Of a stretch of DNA of 64,000 nucleotides, positions 38,568-47,902 are shown piece by piece. Positions within the stretch are counted from its first letter, which is position 1. Each line of letters begins with the position of its first letter. The notes beneath the pieces are model-generated. The model was given only the letters and a program-made list of their open reading frames with translations, did no database searches and was not told where the DNA came from. Source of the stretch: Alloyangia pacifica (GTDB lineage Bacteria; Pseudomonadota; Alphaproteobacteria; Rhodobacterales; Rhodobacteraceae); NCBI RefSeq assembly GCF_003111685.1, contig NZ_CP022189.1:1318001-1382000 (forward strand). The letters run 5' to 3'. The translations under genes and the position numbers were made by a program.

Positions 38568-39722
38568 ATGACCCCCGGCGCACGGCTGCAGGCCGCCGCC
38601 GAGGTGCTCGACCGCATCGCCGCCGGAACGCCCGCCGAGCAGGCGTTGCTCGGCTGGTCGCGCGGCGCGCGCTACGCCGGGTCCAAGGACCGCGCCGCGG
38701 TGCGTGACCATGTCTTCGACGTGCTGCGCCGCTGGCGCTCCACCGCCGCGCAGGGCGGCGGCGAGAGCGGGCGGGCGCGGCTCATCGGCCTGCTGCGTCA
38801 GCAGCAGGTTGCCCCCGACAGCCTTTTCACCGGGGACGGCCACGCCCCCGCGGCTCTGACCGCCGAGGAGCAGGCTGGAGGACGCCTGCCCGAGGGGGCC
38901 GAGGCCCGCGATCTTCCCGACTGGATCGACGCGCTGCTGACCGACAGCCTTGGCGAAGAGGCCGCCGCCGCCGCCGAGGCGCTGCGCGAGCGCGCCCCGG
39001 TGTTCCTGCGGGTGAACGGCCTGCGCGGCGATCTTGCCGCGGCGCAGGATGCGCTGGCGGGCGAGGGGATCGAGACCCGGACGCATCCGCTGGCCTCCGG
39101 AGCGCTCGAGGTCACCGAGGGCGCCCGCCGCATTGCGCAGAGCCAGGCTTTCGCCGAGGGGCTGGTCGAGCTGCAAGACGTTGCCAGCCAGGCGGTGGTC
39201 GAGGCGCTGCCGCTGGCGCCAGGGCTTCGGGTCCTGGACTATTGCGCCGGCGGCGGCGGCAAGGCGCTGGCCATGGCCGCGCGCACCGGCGGCGAGGTCG
39301 CGGCGCATGATGCAGACCCGCGCCGCATGTCCGACCTTCCCGCGCGCGCCAAGCGCGCCGGGGCGCGCATCCAGGCCGTCGCCACCCCCAAGGGAGTCTA
39401 CGACCTGGTGCTCTGCGACGTGCCCTGTTCCGGCAGTGGCGCCTGGCGGCGCGCGCCCGAGGGCAAGTGGCGGCTGACGCCCGAGCGGCTGGACGAGTTG
39501 ACCAAGGTGCAGGCCGGGATCCTCGACATCGCCGCGCGGCTCGTGACACCCGGCGGGCTGCTCGCCTATGCCACCTGCTCGATGCTCGCGGTGGAAAACG
39601 CGGCGCAGATCGAGGCCTTCCTCGCCCGGCATCCGGGCTGGACCCTCGAGCGGCAGCGCCAGTTCCTGCCCGGCGACGGCGGCGACGGCTTCTTCTCGGC
39701 GCAGCTGCGCCGGCCCGCCTGA
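38568..39722 (+). CDS. RsmB/NOP-family 16S rRNA (cytosine-5) methyltransferase
   Basis: SAM-dependent RNA m5C methyltransferase of 384 residues. The N-terminal NusB-like helical region (about 1-130; AAAEVLDRIAAGTPAEQALLGW) precedes the RsmB-type catalytic domain: SAM motif I VLDYCAGGGGKALAMAA (about 222-238), motif IV CDVPCSGSGAWRRAPEGKW with the resolving Cys (about 283-301) and motif VI YATCSMLAVEN with the catalytic Cys (about 333-343). RsmB targets C967 in E. coli; the exact target here is not certain. The stop is 42 bases before the CtrA-type box in front of cckA. Confidence 0.85.
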   Translation: MTPGARLQAAAEVLDRIAAGTPAEQALLGWSRGARYAGSKDRAAVRDHVFDVLRRWRSTAAQGGGESGRARLIGLLRQQQVAPDSLFTGDGHAPAALTAEEQAGGRLPEGAEARDLPDWIDALLTDSLGEEAAAAAEALRERAPVFLRVNGLRGDLAAAQDALAGEGIETRTHPLASGALEVTEGARRIAQSQAFAEGLVELQDVASQAVVEALPLAPGLRVLDYCAGGGGKALAMAARTGGEVAAHDADPRRMSDLPARAKRAGARIQAVATPKGVYDLVLCDVPCSGSGAWRRAPEGKWRLTPERLDELTKVQAGILDIAARLVTPGGLLAYATCSMLAVENAAQIEAFLARHPGWTLERQRQFLPGDGGDGFFSAQLRRPA

Positions 39723-39763
39723 TCGGCGCGGCTGCCGCGGATGACCCATGGGAATGTGAAAAG

Positions 39764-39778
39764 TTAACCTTTGGTTAA
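39764..39778. promoter_or_regulatory. Perfect CtrA-type box upstream of cckA
   Basis: TTAA (39764-39767), seven bases, TTAA (39775-39778): exact match to the alphaproteobacterial CtrA consensus TTAA-N7-TTAA, ending 22 bases before the cckA start. It points to feedback of the CtrA pathway on its own kinase gene. Confidence 0.65.
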
Positions 39779-39800
39779 TCATACACATGCCACATGGTGA

Positions 39801-42160
39801 ATGGGGATATGGAAGGAAAAGGATGACCCCGTGACGCGATCCGCGTTTTACGAGGAAGGGCGCGGGCGCAGTTGGCTTTCTCAGGCTCTGCCGGGGATCG
39901 CGCTCACCGCTGCCGGCCTGGTGTGCCTGGCGTTCAGCGCGCTGCTCGAGGGCAGGGAGGCGCAGCTCGCGGCGCAGGCCGCGGCGGGGGCCTTTCTGGC
40001 GATCAGCGGTCTGCTGGCCGTCTGGCATGTGATGGGGCGGCGGCGCCTGCGGGGGGAGCTGTCGGGGCTGCGCAAACTGGTCGAGGCCGATCCCGCGCCG
40101 GCGCTGCTTGAGGATCGACACGGGCGGACGGTGCTTTCCAATCGCGCCGCGCAGCAGCGGTTCGTTCTCGCTGCCGGGCAGAATCTCGGCGATCTGCTGA
40201 CCCAGATGGGGGTGGATGCCGAGGCCCTGAAACTGCGGCTGCGGCGGCGCGCCGAGGGGCGCGGCGGCGCGAGCGAGGACATCCTGTCACTCGCCGGGCC
40301 GCACCGGCTTGCGCTGGCGGAAGTCGGGGGGCTGAGCTACTGGCGGCTCGAACGGCTGCCGGATCCCGACTTTTCGGGCATCGCCACGGTGGCGGAGGCG
40401 GAGGATCGCGCGCTCGAAGCACGGGACGCGGCGCAGGTGCCGGTGCTGACCGTCGGGCGCAGCGGCGCGGTGCTTTATATGAACGCCGCCGCGCGGAGGT
40501 TGATCGGGCGGCGGATCAAGCATCTCGAGGAGGTGCTGGAGCTGCCGCTGCGCGTCGGCAAGGTGCAGCAGATCAGCTCTCCGGAAGGCGAGCGCAGCGT
40601 GCTGATCCGCTGCTCGGATGCCGGTTTCGGGCGGCAGGAAGTGGTGCTGCATCCGGTGGATGCGGCAGGGTCGCCGGAAGTGCGGGACGGGGTCGACAAC
40701 CTGCCGGTGCCGCTTTTGCGGCTCGCGCCCGACGGGCGCATCCTGCGTGCCAATGCCGAAGCCTGCCGCATGCTCGAGGTAGCCAGCGCCGACGGCACCT
40801 CGATCGAGGCACACATGGAGGGGCTGGGCCGGTCGATCACCGACTGGCTCACCGAGGCGGCGGCAGGCCGCGGGCTGCACCGGTCGGAATTCCTGCGCCT
40901 CGTACGCCCCGAGCGCGAGGTCTTCGTGCAGGTCACGCTGAACCGGGTGCTCAAGGCGGGGCGGGCCGAGCTGATCGCGGTTCTCAACGACGCGACCGAG
41001 CTCAAATCGCTCGAGGCGCAATTCGTCCAGAGCCAGAAGATGCAGGCCATCGGCCAGCTCGCGGGCGGGGTTGCGCATGATTTCAACAACCTGCTCACCG
41101 CGATCTCGGGCCATTGCGACCTGCTGCTGCTGCGCCACGACCAGGGCGATGCGGATTATGCGGATCTGCTGCAGATCAACCAGAACGCCAACCGCGCCGC
41201 CTCGCTCGTGGGCCAGCTCCTCGCCTTCTCGCGCAAGCAGACGCTGAGCGTCGAGAAGCTCGACCTGCGCGACACGCTGTCGGATCTGACGCACCTGCTG
41301 AACCGGCTGGTGGGGGAGCGGGTGAACCTCAGGCTGAACCACGATCCGGTGCTGCCCCCGATCCGCGGCGACCGCCGCCAACTCGAGCAGGTGATGATGA
41401 ACCTCGTGGTGAACGCCCGCGACGCCATGCCCGAGGGCGGCGAGATCGAGATCGCCACCAGCCGCTGCGTGATGCACGAGGCGCTGATCCGCGACCGTGC
41501 CCGGGTCGAGCCCGGGCTCTACGCCAGCGTCAAGGTCATCGACCGGGGCTTCGGGATCCCGCAGGACAAGCTGCAGAAGGTCTTCGAGCCCTTCTTCACC
41601 ACCAAGCGCACGGGTGAGGGCACCGGGCTCGGCCTTTCGACCGTCTATGGCATCGTCAAGCAGACGGGGGGTTCATCTTCGTCGACAGCGTGGTCGGCAA
41701 GGGGAGCTGCTTCACCCTGCTTTTCCCCGCCTTCGAGGAGACCAGCATGGCCGAGCCGCCCGCGCCCGAGCCGGAGCGCGGCAGCGCGCCGCTGCTGGGC
41801 AGCGTCGTCCTGCTGGTCGAGGACGAGGCCCCGGTGCGCGCCTTTGCGGCCCGGGCGCTGCGCCTGCGCGGTTTCACGGTGATCGAGGCCGAGACCGCCG
41901 AGCAGGCGCTCGAGGTGCTGCAGGACCCGGCGCTGACGGTGGATGTCTTCGTCACCGACGTGGTGATGCCCGGGATGGATGGGCCGAGCTGGGTGCGCCA
42001 GGCGCTCGAGATGCGGCCCGGAACGCGGGTGGTCTTCGTGTCGGGCTACGCCGAGGAGTCGCTCGACAAGAGCCGCGTGGCCGTGCCCAACTCGGTGTTC
42101 CTGCCCAAGCCCTTCTCGCTGACCGAGCTGACCGAGACAGTGCAGCAGCAGCTCGCTTGA
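39801..42160 (+). CDS. cckA: CckA-type hybrid sensor histidine kinase, interrupted by a -1 frameshift between kinase and receiver
   Basis: Kinase feeding the ChpT-CtrA phosphorelay. Two membrane helices (about residues 20-75), two PAS-like regions, HisKA with the phospho-acceptor His426 in [13 protein letters not shown], and HATPase_c ([38 protein letters not shown]). At 41666-41672 the frame breaks: after QTGG (residue 623) the annotated frame runs into unrelated sequence, while the frame one base back continues [11 protein letters not shown] and then the receiver domain ([25 protein letters not shown]) to 42160. One base is missing in a G run, or the ribosome slips there. A full-length fusion would be 786 residues. 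The receiver could also be translated alone from ATG 41747, with GAGGAG six bases upstream. Start 39801 or GTG 39831 is uncertain. Confidence 0.85.
41666..41672 (+). other. Slippery heptamer G-GGG-GGT at the cckA frame break
   Basis: In the zero frame the codons are ACG GGG GGT TCA. A -1 slip on GGG GGT gives GGG GGG and continues with TTC ATC TTC, exactly the sequence needed to join the kinase to the receiver. The run is six G; seven would keep the frame without slippage. Confidence 0.6.
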
Positions 42161-42164
42161 GATC

Positions 42165-42758
42165 TCAGCGCGCCCGCTGCCAGAGCGCGAAATCCGCGGC
42201 GCATTTGCGCCGCAGTTTCGCCTCGGCCCCGGGCGAGAGCGCCAGGTCGGCGCGCGGCGAGATATTCTCGCGCGGCAGCTCGAGCCTGAGCCCCAGCCGC
42301 TCTTCCAGGAAGCCGGTGATCTGCGCCTGGTGCTCGTATCTGAACAGATGCTTGACCCCGGTGCCGTTCGGCCGCGGCTCGACGAATTTCGCCTGGCTGC
42401 CGACATTGGCAAAGGGCGGGCGCGCGCCGCTGGCATAGGCCTCGACGAAGTCCTCGAAGCTGAGCCCGCGGGTCGAGGTGGGCTTGCCGTCCAGGAAGTC
42501 GCGCTGGCGGTATCGGTACCACGAGCCGAGCCAGGAGACAGGCTCGCGCACCACGGCCATCAGCTCCATATGCTCCTCGCCCATCTTCTCGAACATCGGC
42601 CGGAAGAAGCGGTTGTAGCGGTAGACCGGCGCGTGCTTCAGCTCGGGTGGGTCGAGCACGCTCATCGAGGCATGCGGGCCCAGGGCAGTTTCATAAGCAG
42701 AGGTTCCCGTCTTGGGGACCGCCAGCAGCACCAGCCGCGCCTTCCAGAAAACCAGCAT
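42165..42758 (-). CDS. Sulfotransferase-family protein
   Basis: Cytosolic sulfotransferase-like protein (197 residues) that would use PAPS. The 5'-phosphosulfate-binding loop is LLAVPKTGTSAYETAL near the start (about 10-25), and the 3'-phosphate region is AVVREPVSWLGSWYRYR (about 68-84). It is short for the family, and the acceptor is unknown; cell-surface polysaccharide is a common target. Start at 42758 follows AGGCAGGGG; an ATG 35 codons upstream is possible. It is convergent with cckA and divergent from recA. The same frame stays open through recA, but that extension is only an antisense shadow. Confidence 0.78.
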   Translation of the reverse strand: MLVFWKARLVLLAVPKTGTSAYETALGPHASMSVLDPPELKHAPVYRYNRFFRPMFEKMGEEHMELMAVVREPVSWLGSWYRYRQRDFLDGKPTSTRGLSFEDFVEAYASGARPPFANVGSQAKFVEPRPNGTGVKHLFRYEHQAQITGFLEERLGLRLELPRENISPRADLALSPGAEAKLRRKCAADFALWQRAR

Positions 42759-42790
42759 ACCCCTGCCTCTCACCGTGGTCTTTTGGTCGA

Positions 42791-42805
42791 TAAACCACTC
42801 TTTAA
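42791..42805. promoter_or_regulatory. Weak CtrA-like box upstream of recA
   Basis: TAAA (42791-42794), seven bases, TTAA (42802-42805): one mismatch from TTAA-N7-TTAA, about 137 bases before the recA ATG and just upstream of the sulfotransferase start. Chance occurrence is quite possible. Confidence 0.25.
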
Positions 42806-42875
42806 CGCTGTTTCGCAACAGTGAGAACAGATGGTGCTTGAAATGTTCCTGTTTTGGTCTCATAACCTCGAGTGA

Positions 42876-42890
42876 GAACAAGAGGCGAAC
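42876..42890 (+). promoter_or_regulatory. LexA (SOS) box of recA
   Basis: GAAC (42876-42879), seven bases, GAAC (42887-42890): a perfect match to the alphaproteobacterial SOS box GAAC-N7-GAAC, 51 bases before the recA start. A looser GTTC-N7-GGTC copy lies at 42845-42859. This predicts LexA control of recA. Confidence 0.85.
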
Positions 42891-42941
42891 GAAAGCAGCG
42901 ATTGCCGCCCCGGACGCGGTATGAAATAAGGATCGGAAATC

Positions 42942-44009
42942 ATGGCAACGGCAGATCTTCTGACAATGGACAGCAAGCGAAACGCGGACCGGCAAAAGGC
43001 ACTCGACTCGGCGCTGGCCCAGATCGAGCGGCAGTTCGGCAAAGGCTCGATCATGAAACTGGGCGGCGACAACGCCCTGCGCGACATCGAGGCGACCTCG
43101 ACCGGCTCGCTCGGGCTCGACATCGCCCTCGGCATCGGCGGCCTGCCCAAGGGCCGGATCGTCGAGATCTACGGCCCGGAAAGCTCGGGCAAGACCACGC
43201 TGACGCTGCATGTCGTCGCCGAGGAACAGAAGAAGGGTGGCGTCTGCGCCTTCGTCGATGCCGAACACGCGCTGGACCCGCAATACGCCAAGAAGCTGGG
43301 CGTCGACCTCGACGAGCTGCTGATCTCGCAGCCCGACACCGGCGAACAGGCGCTGGAGATCACCGACACGCTGGTGCGCTCCGGCGCGGTCAGCCTGGTG
43401 GTGGTCGATTCCGTCGCCGCGCTGACCCCCAAGAGCGAGCTCGAGGGCGACATGGGCGACAGTTCGGTCGGCGTGCACGCGCGCCTGATGAGCCAGGCGA
43501 TGCGCAAGCTCACCGCCTCGATCAGCCGCTCGAACTGCATGGTGATCTTCATCAACCAGATCCGCATGAAGATCGGCGTAATGTTCGGCTCGCCCGAGAC
43601 CACCACCGGCGGCAACGCGCTGAAATTCTACAGCTCCGTGCGTCTCGACATCCGCCGCATCGGCGCGATCAAGGACCGCGACGAGGTGGTCGGCAACCAG
43701 ACCCGCGTCAAGGTGGTGAAGAACAAGGTCGCCCCGCCGTTCAAGCAGGTCGAGTTCGACATCATGTACGGCGAGGGCATTTCCAAGACCGGCGAGCTGC
43801 TGGATCTCGGGGTGAAGGCCGGTGTGGTCGACAAGTCCGGCGCCTGGTATTCCTACGGCGACGAGCGCATCGGCCAGGGCCGCGAGAATGCCAAGAACTT
43901 CCTCAAGGAAAACAGCCAGATCGCCAACGAGATCGAAGATAAGATCCGCGCGGCGCATGGGCTCGATTTCCACATGTCCGAGGAAGACGGGGACGTGACC
44001 GAGGATTGA
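42942..44009 (+). CDS. recA: Recombinase RecA
   Basis: ATP-dependent strand-exchange protein and co-protease for LexA cleavage. The 355-residue product contains Walker [10 protein letters not shown] near residues 79-87, [13 protein letters not shown], the L1 loop [20 protein letters not shown] and L2 region [16 protein letters not shown], and an acidic C-terminus ([10 protein letters not shown]). RecA is also needed in the recipient for recombination of GTA-delivered DNA in R. capsulatus. LexA box upstream; bidirectional terminator downstream. Confidence 0.98.
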   Translation: MATADLLTMDSKRNADRQKALDSALAQIERQFGKGSIMKLGGDNALRDIEATSTGSLGLDIALGIGGLPKGRIVEIYGPESSGKTTLTLHVVAEEQKKGGVCAFVDAEHALDPQYAKKLGVDLDELLISQPDTGEQALEITDTLVRSGAVSLVVVDSVAALTPKSELEGDMGDSSVGVHARLMSQAMRKLTASISRSNCMVIFINQIRMKIGVMFGSPETTTGGNALKFYSSVRLDIRRIGAIKDRDEVVGNQTRVKVVKNKVAPPFKQVEFDIMYGEGISKTGELLDLGVKAGVVDKSGAWYSYGDERIGQGRENAKNFLKENSQIANEIEDKIRAAHGLDFHMSEEDGDVTED

Positions 44010-44077
44010 CCGCTCGGGGCAGGGGCGCTGCCCCTCCTGACCGGTGGCCAACGCACCCCGGGCTATATTGACCTAGA

Positions 44078-44114
44078 AGAAAGGCGCATCTTGTAGGGTG
44101 CGCCTTTCTTGTTT
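44078..44114. terminator. Bidirectional terminator between recA and the IscA-like gene
   Basis: AGAAAGGCGCA (44078-44088) and TGCGCCTTTCT (44099-44109) form a perfect 11-bp stem with a 10-base loop, followed by TGTTTT. The convergent genes both end here. Confidence 0.85.
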
Positions 44115-44231
44115 TCGGACAATGAGTTGCGGCTGGATGTGGAACCGTTGCGAGATCCTGTTCGGCGCGCGGCGGACAGCAAAAAGGCCGCGACGTCTGC
44201 GCGGCCCTTCGCATGTCGCGGCAGCGGCGGC

Positions 44232-44555
44232 TTACATCGAGAAGCTGGTGCCGCAGCCGCAGGAACTGGTGGCATTGGGATTCTCGATGGTGAAACGCGC
44301 GCCGATCAGCTCTTCGGAGAAGTCGATCACCGCGTCGGCGAGGAAGGGCAGCGAGACGCTGTCGACCACCACGCGCTCCCCCTTGCGCTCGAGCACGAGA
44401 TCGTCCTCGGCGGCGTCGTCGAGCTTGATGTCATACTGAAAACCCGAGCAGCCGCCGCCCTCGACGGCCACGCGCAGCGCCTTGCCCTGGGCGCCAGCGC
44501 CGATCTCGGCGAGTCGCTCGTAGGCGCGGTCAGTCACTTTCGGGGGCAGGTTCAT
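44232..44555 (-). CDS. HesB/IscA-family iron-sulfur carrier (ErpA-like)
   Basis: A-type carrier that hands assembled Fe-S clusters to apoproteins. The 107-residue product has the three conserved cysteines: one in VEGGGCSGFQYDI (about 34-46) and two in SSCGCGTSF near the C-terminus (about 97-105). Start MNLPPKVTD at 44555. It is convergent with recA and stands alone, outside an isc or suf cluster. Distinguishing IscA, ErpA and SufA needs a tree. Confidence 0.9.
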   Translation of the reverse strand: MNLPPKVTDRAYERLAEIGAGAQGKALRVAVEGGGCSGFQYDIKLDDAAEDDLVLERKGERVVVDSVSLPFLADAVIDFSEELIGARFTIENPNATSSCGCGTSFSM

Positions 44556-44677
44556 GGGTCGCCTCAAAGGTTTATCTCCCGGTTGGTCCATAATATAGGG
44601 ATCCCCGAGAGCAGCGGCAACCATCCGGCATGCATTGGAAGGGCCGCGCGTTGAGGCACGTGAAAGGCAGACGACAG

Positions 44678-45844
44678 ATGGCGATCTATTCCTGCGATCC
44701 CGAGGGGGCACGTCCCCGCCGCGTGGCGGAAGAGGAGAGCGCGTTCCGCTCTTGTTTCCAGCGCGACCGTGACCGGATCATCCACAGCTCAGCCTTCCGG
44801 CGCCTCAAGCACAAGACCCAGGTCTTCGTCGAGCACGAGGGAGATTTCTACCGCACGCGGCTCACCCACAGCATCGAGGTCGCGCAGGTCGCGCGCACCA
44901 TGGCCAATGCGCTGGGGCTGAACACCGACCTGACCGAGGCGGTGGCGCTCGCGCATGATCTTGGCCACACGCCCTTTGGCCACACCGGCGAAGATGCGAT
45001 GCACGAATTGATGGCGCCTTATGGCGGCTTCGATCACAACGCCCAGACCCTGCGCATCGTCACCCGGCTCGAATGCCATTACGCCGAGTTCGACGGGCTC
45101 AATCTCACCTGGGACACACTCGAGGGGATCGCCAAGCACAATGGGCCGCTGCTGCCGCTGAAAGCGGGCGAGACGCTGCCGCTGGCGCTGGCCGAATACA
45201 ACGCCGAGCATGATCTCGAGCTTGAGACCCATGCCAGTGGCGAGGCGCAGGTCGCGGCGATCGCCGACGACGTGGCCTACAACAATCATGACCTGCAGGA
45301 CGGGCTGCGCGCCGGGCTCTTCACCGAGGAAGAGATCGCCGACCTGCCGCTGATCAAGCCCGCCTATGCCGAGGTCGACCGGCTCTACCCGCATCTCGAC
45401 GCCTATCGCCGTCGCCACGAGGCGCTGCGCCGGGTCTTCGGCTATATGGTCAGCGACGTGATCGACACGAGCCGGGCGCGCCTCGCGGCGGCAGAGCCGC
45501 AAAGCTGCGACGACATCCGCCGGCTCGGGCATCCGGTCGTTGCCTTCTCGGACGAGATGTACCGCGAGCTCAAGCAGGTGCGGCATTTCCTCTTCACCCG
45601 CATGTACCGCGCCCCCTCGGTGGTGGTGATCCGCGAGAAGGTGACCCAAGCGGTGATGGAACTTTTCCCGATCTACATGGACAACCCGCTGCTGCTGCCG
45701 GCTCGCTGGCGCGCGACCGATCCCAAGAGCGAGACCGAGCTGGCGCGCATGGTGGCCGATTACGTCGCCGGGATGACCGACCGCTTCGCGCTGCAGCAGC
45801 ACGCCAAGCTGACCGGGACCGACATCCTGCACGACGCGCGCTGA
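44678..45844 (+). CDS. dgt: Deoxyguanosinetriphosphate triphosphohydrolase-like protein (HD domain)
   Basis: Hydrolyses dGTP to deoxyguanosine and triphosphate (dNTPase clade, dgt type 2). The 388-residue product carries RDRIIHSSAFRRLKHKTQVF (about 28-47), the HD metal residues in RTRLTHSIEVAQVARTMA (H at about 70) and AHDLGHTPFGHTGE (about 103-116), and ADDVAYNNHDLQDGL (about 205-219). Start MAIYSCDPEG at 44678 was chosen as the family N-terminus. Divergent from the IscA-like gene; the gap of 122 bases holds promoters for both. Confidence 0.92.
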   Translation: MAIYSCDPEGARPRRVAEEESAFRSCFQRDRDRIIHSSAFRRLKHKTQVFVEHEGDFYRTRLTHSIEVAQVARTMANALGLNTDLTEAVALAHDLGHTPFGHTGEDAMHELMAPYGGFDHNAQTLRIVTRLECHYAEFDGLNLTWDTLEGIAKHNGPLLPLKAGETLPLALAEYNAEHDLELETHASGEAQVAAIADDVAYNNHDLQDGLRAGLFTEEEIADLPLIKPAYAEVDRLYPHLDAYRRRHEALRRVFGYMVSDVIDTSRARLAAAEPQSCDDIRRLGHPVVAFSDEMYRELKQVRHFLFTRMYRAPSVVVIREKVTQAVMELFPIYMDNPLLLPARWRATDPKSETELARMVADYVAGMTDRFALQQHAKLTGTDILHDAR

Positions 45845-45947
45845 AGCGCCAATCGCGCGCCAAGCCCTTTATCGCACTGGACAGATCGAGGCCGCAGGCC
45901 AGATCATGAGCGCGGCACAGGCCGTGGTTGCGTGAAAGGGCCCTGAC

Positions 45948-47813
45948 ATGACCGGACCGGAAACTGGCGGCATCGATCCGCTGCTGGGATTTGCCCTTGT
46001 GGGCGCGCTCGGCGTCGGCTCGCAATGGCTGGCCTGGCGGATGAAGCTCCCGGCGATCGTGGTCATGCTGGTCGCGGGGCTTGCCATCGGGCCGGGCCTT
46101 GGCGTGCTCGATCCGCACCAGGACTTCGGCGCGCTGATGGAGCCGATGCTGGCCATCGCCGTGGCGATCATCCTTTTCGAGGGCGGGCTGACGCTGAATT
46201 TCCAGGGGCTGCGCGACGCGCGGCTCGGGGTCCGGCGGCTGATCTTTGTGGGCGCGCCGCTCGGCTGGCTCGCCTCGGCGGCGGCGCTACACTGGGTGGC
46301 GGGGCTGAGCTGGGAAAGCGCGGCGGTCTTCGGCGGCATCATGATCGTCACCGGACCCACGGTGATCGCGCCGCTCTTGCGACAGGCGCGGCTCAAGCAC
46401 CGCCCGGCGGCCCTGCTGCAGTGGGAGGCCATCGTCAACGACCCGGTCGGCGCTCTGGCGGCGGTGCTCGCCTTCGAGGTGGTCTCGGTGCTCGTGGACG
46501 GCGCCTCGATGGGCGAGGCACTGGTCGAGATGATTGTCGGCATCCTCGCGGCCTCGGCGCTCGGCGTGCTTGGGGGCTGGGGGCTGGCGCAGGCGTTCAA
46601 GCGCGGCAAGGTGCCGGAATACATGAAGGTGCCGGTGCTTTTCGTCTCCATGCTGGTGGTCTTCGCCCTGGCCGACTCGGTGCTGCATGAAAGCGGGCTT
46701 CTGGCGGTGACTCTGATGGGCGTGTGGATCGCCAACGCCGGCCTGCCGAGCTACGAGGAGATGCGCCGCTTCAAGGAACACGCGACGATCCTGTTGGTCT
46801 CGGGGGTGTTCATCCTGCTGGCGGCCAACATGAGCCGCGAGATGCTGGTCTCGCTCGACTGGCAGGCGCTGGCCTTCGTGCTTTCGGTGATCCTGCTGGC
46901 GCGACCGGTGCCGGTACTGATCTCCTTGATCGGCACCAACGTGCCGTGGAAGGAACGGCTGATGGTTGCCTTCACCGGCCCGCGCGGCGTGGTTCTGGTG
47001 GCAGTGGCGGGGCTTTTTGCCCAGCGGCTGGTGGCGCTCGGGGTCGAGGATGCGGCGCGGATCCCGGCGCTGGCCTTCGCGCTGGTGGCGGCGACGGTGG
47101 TGCTGCATGGCTTTACGCTGGCGCCCATGGCGCGGGCGCTGGGACAGACCGCGACCGAAACACCCGGTGTGCTGATCACCGGCGGCTCGGACTGGTCGGT
47201 GGCATTGGGGCTGGCGTTGAAGAAGCTCGAGCTGCCGGTGCTGATCGCCGATCCCAACCATGCCCACCTCCGCGAGGCGCGCGACGCGGGGCTCGACACG
47301 TTCTTCGGCGATATCCTGTCGGAGGCGGCGGAGCACCGTCTCGATCTGGTCAGCTACGAGAGCCTCATCGCCGCCACGGACAACGACGCCTACAACACGC
47401 TGGTGGCCACCGACCTTGCGCCGGACTTCGGCCGCGAGCATGTCTTCCAGCTCAAGCGGGCGCGCGACACGTCGACACGCCACGCGCTGCCGGCGACCCT
47501 TGGTGGCCGGCCATTCGGGCCGGACGAGAGCTACGATGAAGCCAATGCGCGCATGGCGCAGGGCTGGGAGTTCCGCATCTCGCGGCTGACCGAGGAATTC
47601 ACCATGGAGCACTGGCGTGAGAAAAACCCCGATGCGATGGTCGTCGGGGATCTCGGGCCGAACGGCACCTTCCGGCTGCTCGGGCCGGATGAGGCCCCGA
47701 AGGAAGCCGATGGGGTTCGGCTGGTGGTGCTTGCCCCGAGGCGCGAGGAGCGCTCGGAAGGTCGGCGGGATGACAGGGGCAATGACACGCTGAAAGGCGC
47801 CAGGGCGGAGTAG
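45948..47813 (+). CDS. Cation:proton antiporter (CPA1/CPA2-type) with C-terminal nucleotide-binding RCK-like domain
   Basis: Inner-membrane Na+ or K+/H+ antiporter of 621 residues. Residues about 10-400 form about 12 helices with the Na/H exchanger marks IILFEGGLTLNFQGL, VTGPTVIAPLLRQARL, WEAIVNDPVGALAAVLAFE (conserved Asn-Asp) and FTGPRGVVLVAVAGLFAQ. Residues about 408-500 contain a TrkA-N-like Rossmann fold (GVLITGGSDWSVALGLALKKLELPVLIADPN) that probably binds NAD(H) and gates the channel. The last 100 residues are unassigned and basic. The ion is not predictable. Confidence 0.88.
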   Translation: MTGPETGGIDPLLGFALVGALGVGSQWLAWRMKLPAIVVMLVAGLAIGPGLGVLDPHQDFGALMEPMLAIAVAIILFEGGLTLNFQGLRDARLGVRRLIFVGAPLGWLASAAALHWVAGLSWESAAVFGGIMIVTGPTVIAPLLRQARLKHRPAALLQWEAIVNDPVGALAAVLAFEVVSVLVDGASMGEALVEMIVGILAASALGVLGGWGLAQAFKRGKVPEYMKVPVLFVSMLVVFALADSVLHESGLLAVTLMGVWIANAGLPSYEEMRRFKEHATILLVSGVFILLAANMSREMLVSLDWQALAFVLSVILLARPVPVLISLIGTNVPWKERLMVAFTGPRGVVLVAVAGLFAQRLVALGVEDAARIPALAFALVAATVVLHGFTLAPMARALGQTATETPGVLITGGSDWSVALGLALKKLELPVLIADPNHAHLREARDAGLDTFFGDILSEAAEHRLDLVSYESLIAATDNDAYNTLVATDLAPDFGREHVFQLKRARDTSTRHALPATLGGRPFGPDESYDEANARMAQGWEFRISRLTEEFTMEHWREKNPDAMVVGDLGPNGTFRLLGPDEAPKEADGVRLVVLAPRREERSEGRRDDRGNDTLKGARAE

Positions 47814-47902
47814 GGCGCTTTCCGTCTGGTTCCGCGCATCTCGGCATTTGACCCCGCGGGACAAGATGGTAGAGGAGCATCCGACCGTATGGAGACAGAC
47901 TG

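Noticed and set aside
42759..44051. Minus-strand frame extending the sulfotransferase gene through recA
   Set aside because: Its upstream two thirds are the reverse of recA, which is complete; the sulfotransferase family N-terminus starts near 42758.
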